DNA from: JAVBOO01 sp031550435
GTDB taxonomy: Bacteria; Bacillota; Clostridia; Lachnospirales; WRAX01
NCBI GenBank assembly: GCA_031550435.1
Contig: JAVBOO010000017.1
Location: forward strand, 1 to 24,657
Reading direction: 5' to 3'
Length of the DNA stretch: 24,657 nt
Shown here in pieces: positions 22,847 to 24,657 of this stretch. Position 1 is the stretch's first letter; every line of letters starts with the position of its first letter. A program made the translations under genes and the position numbers. The notes under the pieces were generated by a model that saw only the letters and a program-made list of their open reading frames with translations, had not been told where the DNA came from and searched no databases.

Positions 22847-23410
22847 ATGAGCATTTTTATAAACAGACGTAACGCTATACTTATAACCGCTATTGTTTGC
22901 TGTGCCGCGGTATTATATGGAAGTTATAAATCTATAACGGCTCTTATAGCTCAGTCGGAACGGCGCTTCTCTGTAGTGACCGACGCAAACCCCTATCCGC
23001 TTAAAGACGATATTATTACGAGAGCGGGGTATGCCACAAATGCCTCGGATCTGTATGAGCGCTATTCAAAGGGTACGCCATCGAAACATGCGAATAAACT
23101 GTATGAGATATATAACGAGCTTACCGGTGCCGACATTGGCCCCCAAAAGGCATATAAACTCAACGAAGAGATTAACGAGGTGTTTTCGGAACTGAAAAAA
23201 ACTCTGGAATCGGCAAACATGAGGGATGACGATAAGAACCGATTAGTCGGTATTGAGACAAATCTTGCTTCCAAGCAGGACATGATAACAAGAAGCGGAC
23301 GTAATTACAACGAATACGCAAGCAAGCTGAAAAATAAAATAAACGGGATACCCGCCGTGTTGTTCAAAACTATACTTTTCACGGGCGGCGTAGAACTGTT
23401 CGGAAAATAA
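22847..23410 (+). CDS. Second LemA-like membrane protein
   Basis: Predicted membrane-anchored helical protein, 187 aa. An N-terminal TM helix (about 9-26) is preceded by the basic INRRN stretch. The soluble part contains two long helical stretches, around 100-125 (KLNEEINEVFSELKKTLES) and 130-165 (RLVGIETNLASKQD ... SGRNYNEYASKLKNKI), ending in IPAVLFKTILFTGG. The RNYNEYASKLKNKINGIP end resembles the LemA C-terminal RxYNxxVxxYNxxIxxFP pattern. A 60-residue insert after the TM (PYPLKDDIITRAGYATNASD) is not LemA-typical. A GAGGGG site overlaps the end of the XpaC-like gene. Assignment is by pattern only. Confidence 0.65.
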   Translation: MSIFINRRNAILITAIVCCAAVLYGSYKSITALIAQSERRFSVVTDANPYPLKDDIITRAGYATNASDLYERYSKGTPSKHANKLYEIYNELTGADIGPQKAYKLNEEINEVFSELKKTLESANMRDDDKNRLVGIETNLASKQDMITRSGRNYNEYASKLKNKINGIPAVLFKTILFTGGVELFGK

Positions 23411-23435
23411 TGGGAAGACGGTTAGGAGGACGGTA

Positions 23436-24440
23436 ATGAAAATATCGCTTAAGAATAGATTTCTTATTTTAACGGCCGCGTTTGTGCTGGTCTTGTCCTG
23501 CGCAGTATCAGCAAAGGTTCCGGAGCACACCGAGGCTTTTTATGTCAACGATTTTGCGGGTGTGCTCGATAAAAGTTCGGAAGAAGAAATCATTAAGAAA
23601 AATGCCGGTCTTTACAGTGCCACCGGCGCGCAAATTGTTGTTGTAACGACAGAATTTACGAACGGAAAAAGTATAGAAGACTATTGCTATGATGTTTTCA
23701 ATGCTTGGGAAATCGGCGACAAAGACAAGCAAAACGGCCTTTTGCTTGTACTTTCAATCGGCGGAGACGACTATTACGCAATGCCGGGCTACGGTCTTGA
23801 AAACTTGCTCAGCGCTGACAGAATCGGAGATATACTTTATGATTATCTTGAAGACGATTTTGCCGACAAAAACTACGATGCCGGCGTGCGTTATGTTTTT
23901 AACGCGTTCTATGATGAGATTTCTTCGCTGTATTCAGCAGATAACTCCTCCGGGCAGGGCGCAAACGTAATTTTGCCGGGCGGAAACGGAGATAGTTACA
24001 GCAGTGTTGACAGTAACAGATATTATAGCGGAAGCTCATACAATGTTGTTTCTTCCGGCGGGATATTTAGCTCTATGTTTACCATATTTGTCATAGTTGT
24101 CATTATAATAGTAATCAGCTCCGTTTTTGGTGCAGGAAGAGAGCGAAGGTATTACGGCGGAGGAATGCCCTATGGCAGAAGATATTACAGGCCTTGGATA
24201 TTTCCTACGCATCATCACCATCCTCATATGCACAACAATCCTCCCAATGTGAATCCACCGAGACCGAATAACCGTGGCGGCGGCTTCTTCGGTGGTTTCG
24301 GCGGCGGTGGTTTCAGCGGAGGCGGAGGCGCGGGAAGAGGCTCGTTCGGCAGTGGTTCCCACGGCGGAGGCTTTGGCGGTGGCGGTTCTCACAGCGGTGG
24401 CGGCGGACATACCGGAGGAGGAGGCGCGGGAAGAAGATAG
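23436..24440 (+). CDS. TPM-domain (YgcG family) exported membrane protein
   Basis: Protein of 334 aa. A signal peptide covers residues 1-26 (cleavage after AVSA is plausible; LSC at 20-22 is a weak lipobox). The TPM domain spans about 36-165: YVNDFAGVLDKSSEEEI, GAQIVVVT, YCYDVFNAWEIGDKDKQNG and a YAMPGYGLE stretch. A TM helix at about 212-235 follows, then an Arg/Tyr-rich patch, a His cluster (H259-H262, H264, H266) and a Gly-rich tail from about 280. TPM proteins face the outside and are often encoded beside LemA proteins, as here; some have reported phosphatase or chaperone-like activity, but function varies. AGGAGG precedes ATG 23436. It ends the operon. Confidence 0.9.
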   Translation: MKISLKNRFLILTAAFVLVLSCAVSAKVPEHTEAFYVNDFAGVLDKSSEEEIIKKNAGLYSATGAQIVVVTTEFTNGKSIEDYCYDVFNAWEIGDKDKQNGLLLVLSIGGDDYYAMPGYGLENLLSADRIGDILYDYLEDDFADKNYDAGVRYVFNAFYDEISSLYSADNSSGQGANVILPGGNGDSYSSVDSNRYYSGSSYNVVSSGGIFSSMFTIFVIVVIIIVISSVFGAGRERRYYGGGMPYGRRYYRPWIFPTHHHHPHMHNNPPNVNPPRPNNRGGGFFGGFGGGGFSGGGGAGRGSFGSGSHGGGFGGGGSHSGGGGHTGGGGAGRR

Positions 24441-24582
24441 TGTGCCTGGTTTCTGCTCAGCCGGTTGGAGTATAATTTGCATGTACACCCAATGTTTCTA
24501 TATTTTGAAAAAATATGTGTCAATAATTTATAAAAATTTCATAGTATGACAGATAATAAACGCATAAAAATTTCAGTCAAAA

Positions 24583-24617
24583 AGGGGACGATTGGGGGCT
24601 ACTCGCCCCCAAACCCC
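24583..24617 (-). terminator. Minus-strand terminator-like hairpin at the right edge
   Basis: TTGGGGGC (24592-24599) pairs with GCCCCCAA (24605-24612), and outer arms AGGGG/CCCCT (24613-24617 with 24583-24587 on the opposite strand) extend it. Read on the minus strand it is followed by TTTTT (24582-24578). This suggests a minus-strand gene ends to the right of the window. On the plus strand no T-run follows, so it is a poorer terminator for the TPM operon. Confidence 0.6.
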
Positions 24618-24657
24618 TCGGCCTCTGAATTAAAGTGAAATAAAACGGGTAAGATAC

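Noticed and set aside
22940..23005. tRNA-like string (TATAGCTCAGTCGG) on the plus strand.
   Set aside because: It resembles a tRNA D-arm, but no acceptor stem, anticodon arm or T-arm can be formed around it, and it lies within a coherent coding gene.
24477..24504. TTGCAT-16 bp-TATATT promoter-like pair after the TPM gene.
   Set aside because: The region is very AT-rich and no plus-strand gene follows within the window; too weak to call.
24036..24549. Ala/Ser/Thr-rich open frames on both strands over the TPM tail.
   Set aside because: They are frame-shifted readings of the Gly-rich codon repeat and not independent genes.
1..24657. CRISPR array, IS element, prophage or integron signals.
   Set aside because: No regularly spaced repeats, transposase, integrase or phage structural gene was found on either strand.

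Overview
The window reads as chromosomal DNA of an anaerobic Gram-positive bacterium, most likely a member of class Clostridia (Bacillota). The pointers are a T-box riboswitch ahead of serS, the block rpmE - DUF1385 (YqhQ) - prmC - prfA in that order, strong AGGAGG-type ribosome binding sites, frequent GTG/TTG starts, and soluble anaerobe-type proteins (radical SAM/SPASM, HdrB-like CCG protein). No rRNA, tRNA, CRISPR array, transposase or phage gene was found. The assignment below class level is open.

Layout. 1-2975: a T-box-controlled seryl-tRNA synthetase of unusual type, then tsaD, closed by a strong terminator. 2999-6129: a minus-strand block with a MATE transporter, a small P-loop ATPase and a radical SAM/SPASM protein. 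6287-10501: a two-gene type IIA topoisomerase (ParE-like and ParC-like subunits). 10600-11934: pyrE followed closely by a two-CCG-domain putative iron-sulfur protein. 11959-18535: a translation-centred run with rpmE behind a structured leader and before a terminator, then DUF1385, prmC and prfA, which overlap and are probably translationally coupled, an unassigned 522-residue protein with a FliK-C-like tail, and an ABC-F ATPase. 18604-21668: a soluble PAS-PAS-PAS-GAF hybrid histidine kinase with its own promoter. 21863-24440: a compact four-gene membrane/envelope operon, LemA-like / XpaC-like / LemA-like / TPM-domain protein with a Gly-rich tail. The right edge carries a hairpin that looks like a terminator for a minus-strand gene outside the window.

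How the genes work together. Many serve translation and tRNA biology: serS, tsaD (t6A), rpmE, prmC modifying the GGQ of release factor prfA, and the ABC-F protein. The topoisomerase pair would manage chromosome topology and decatenation. The last operon is the most coherent poorly understood module: all four products are predicted to be membrane-anchored or exported, two are divergent LemA-like proteins flanking an XpaC-like protein, and the last is a secreted or membrane-bound TPM protein.

Main points for a second look: the LemA/XpaC/LemA/TPM operon; a dispersed palindromic repeat present at 2999-3058 and 21740-21798; the divergent topoisomerase with altered TOPRIM and quinolone-contact residues; the SerRS with a non-canonical motif 3; and the FliK-C-like protein among translation genes. 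All assignments rest on reading motifs by eye; no database search was possible.
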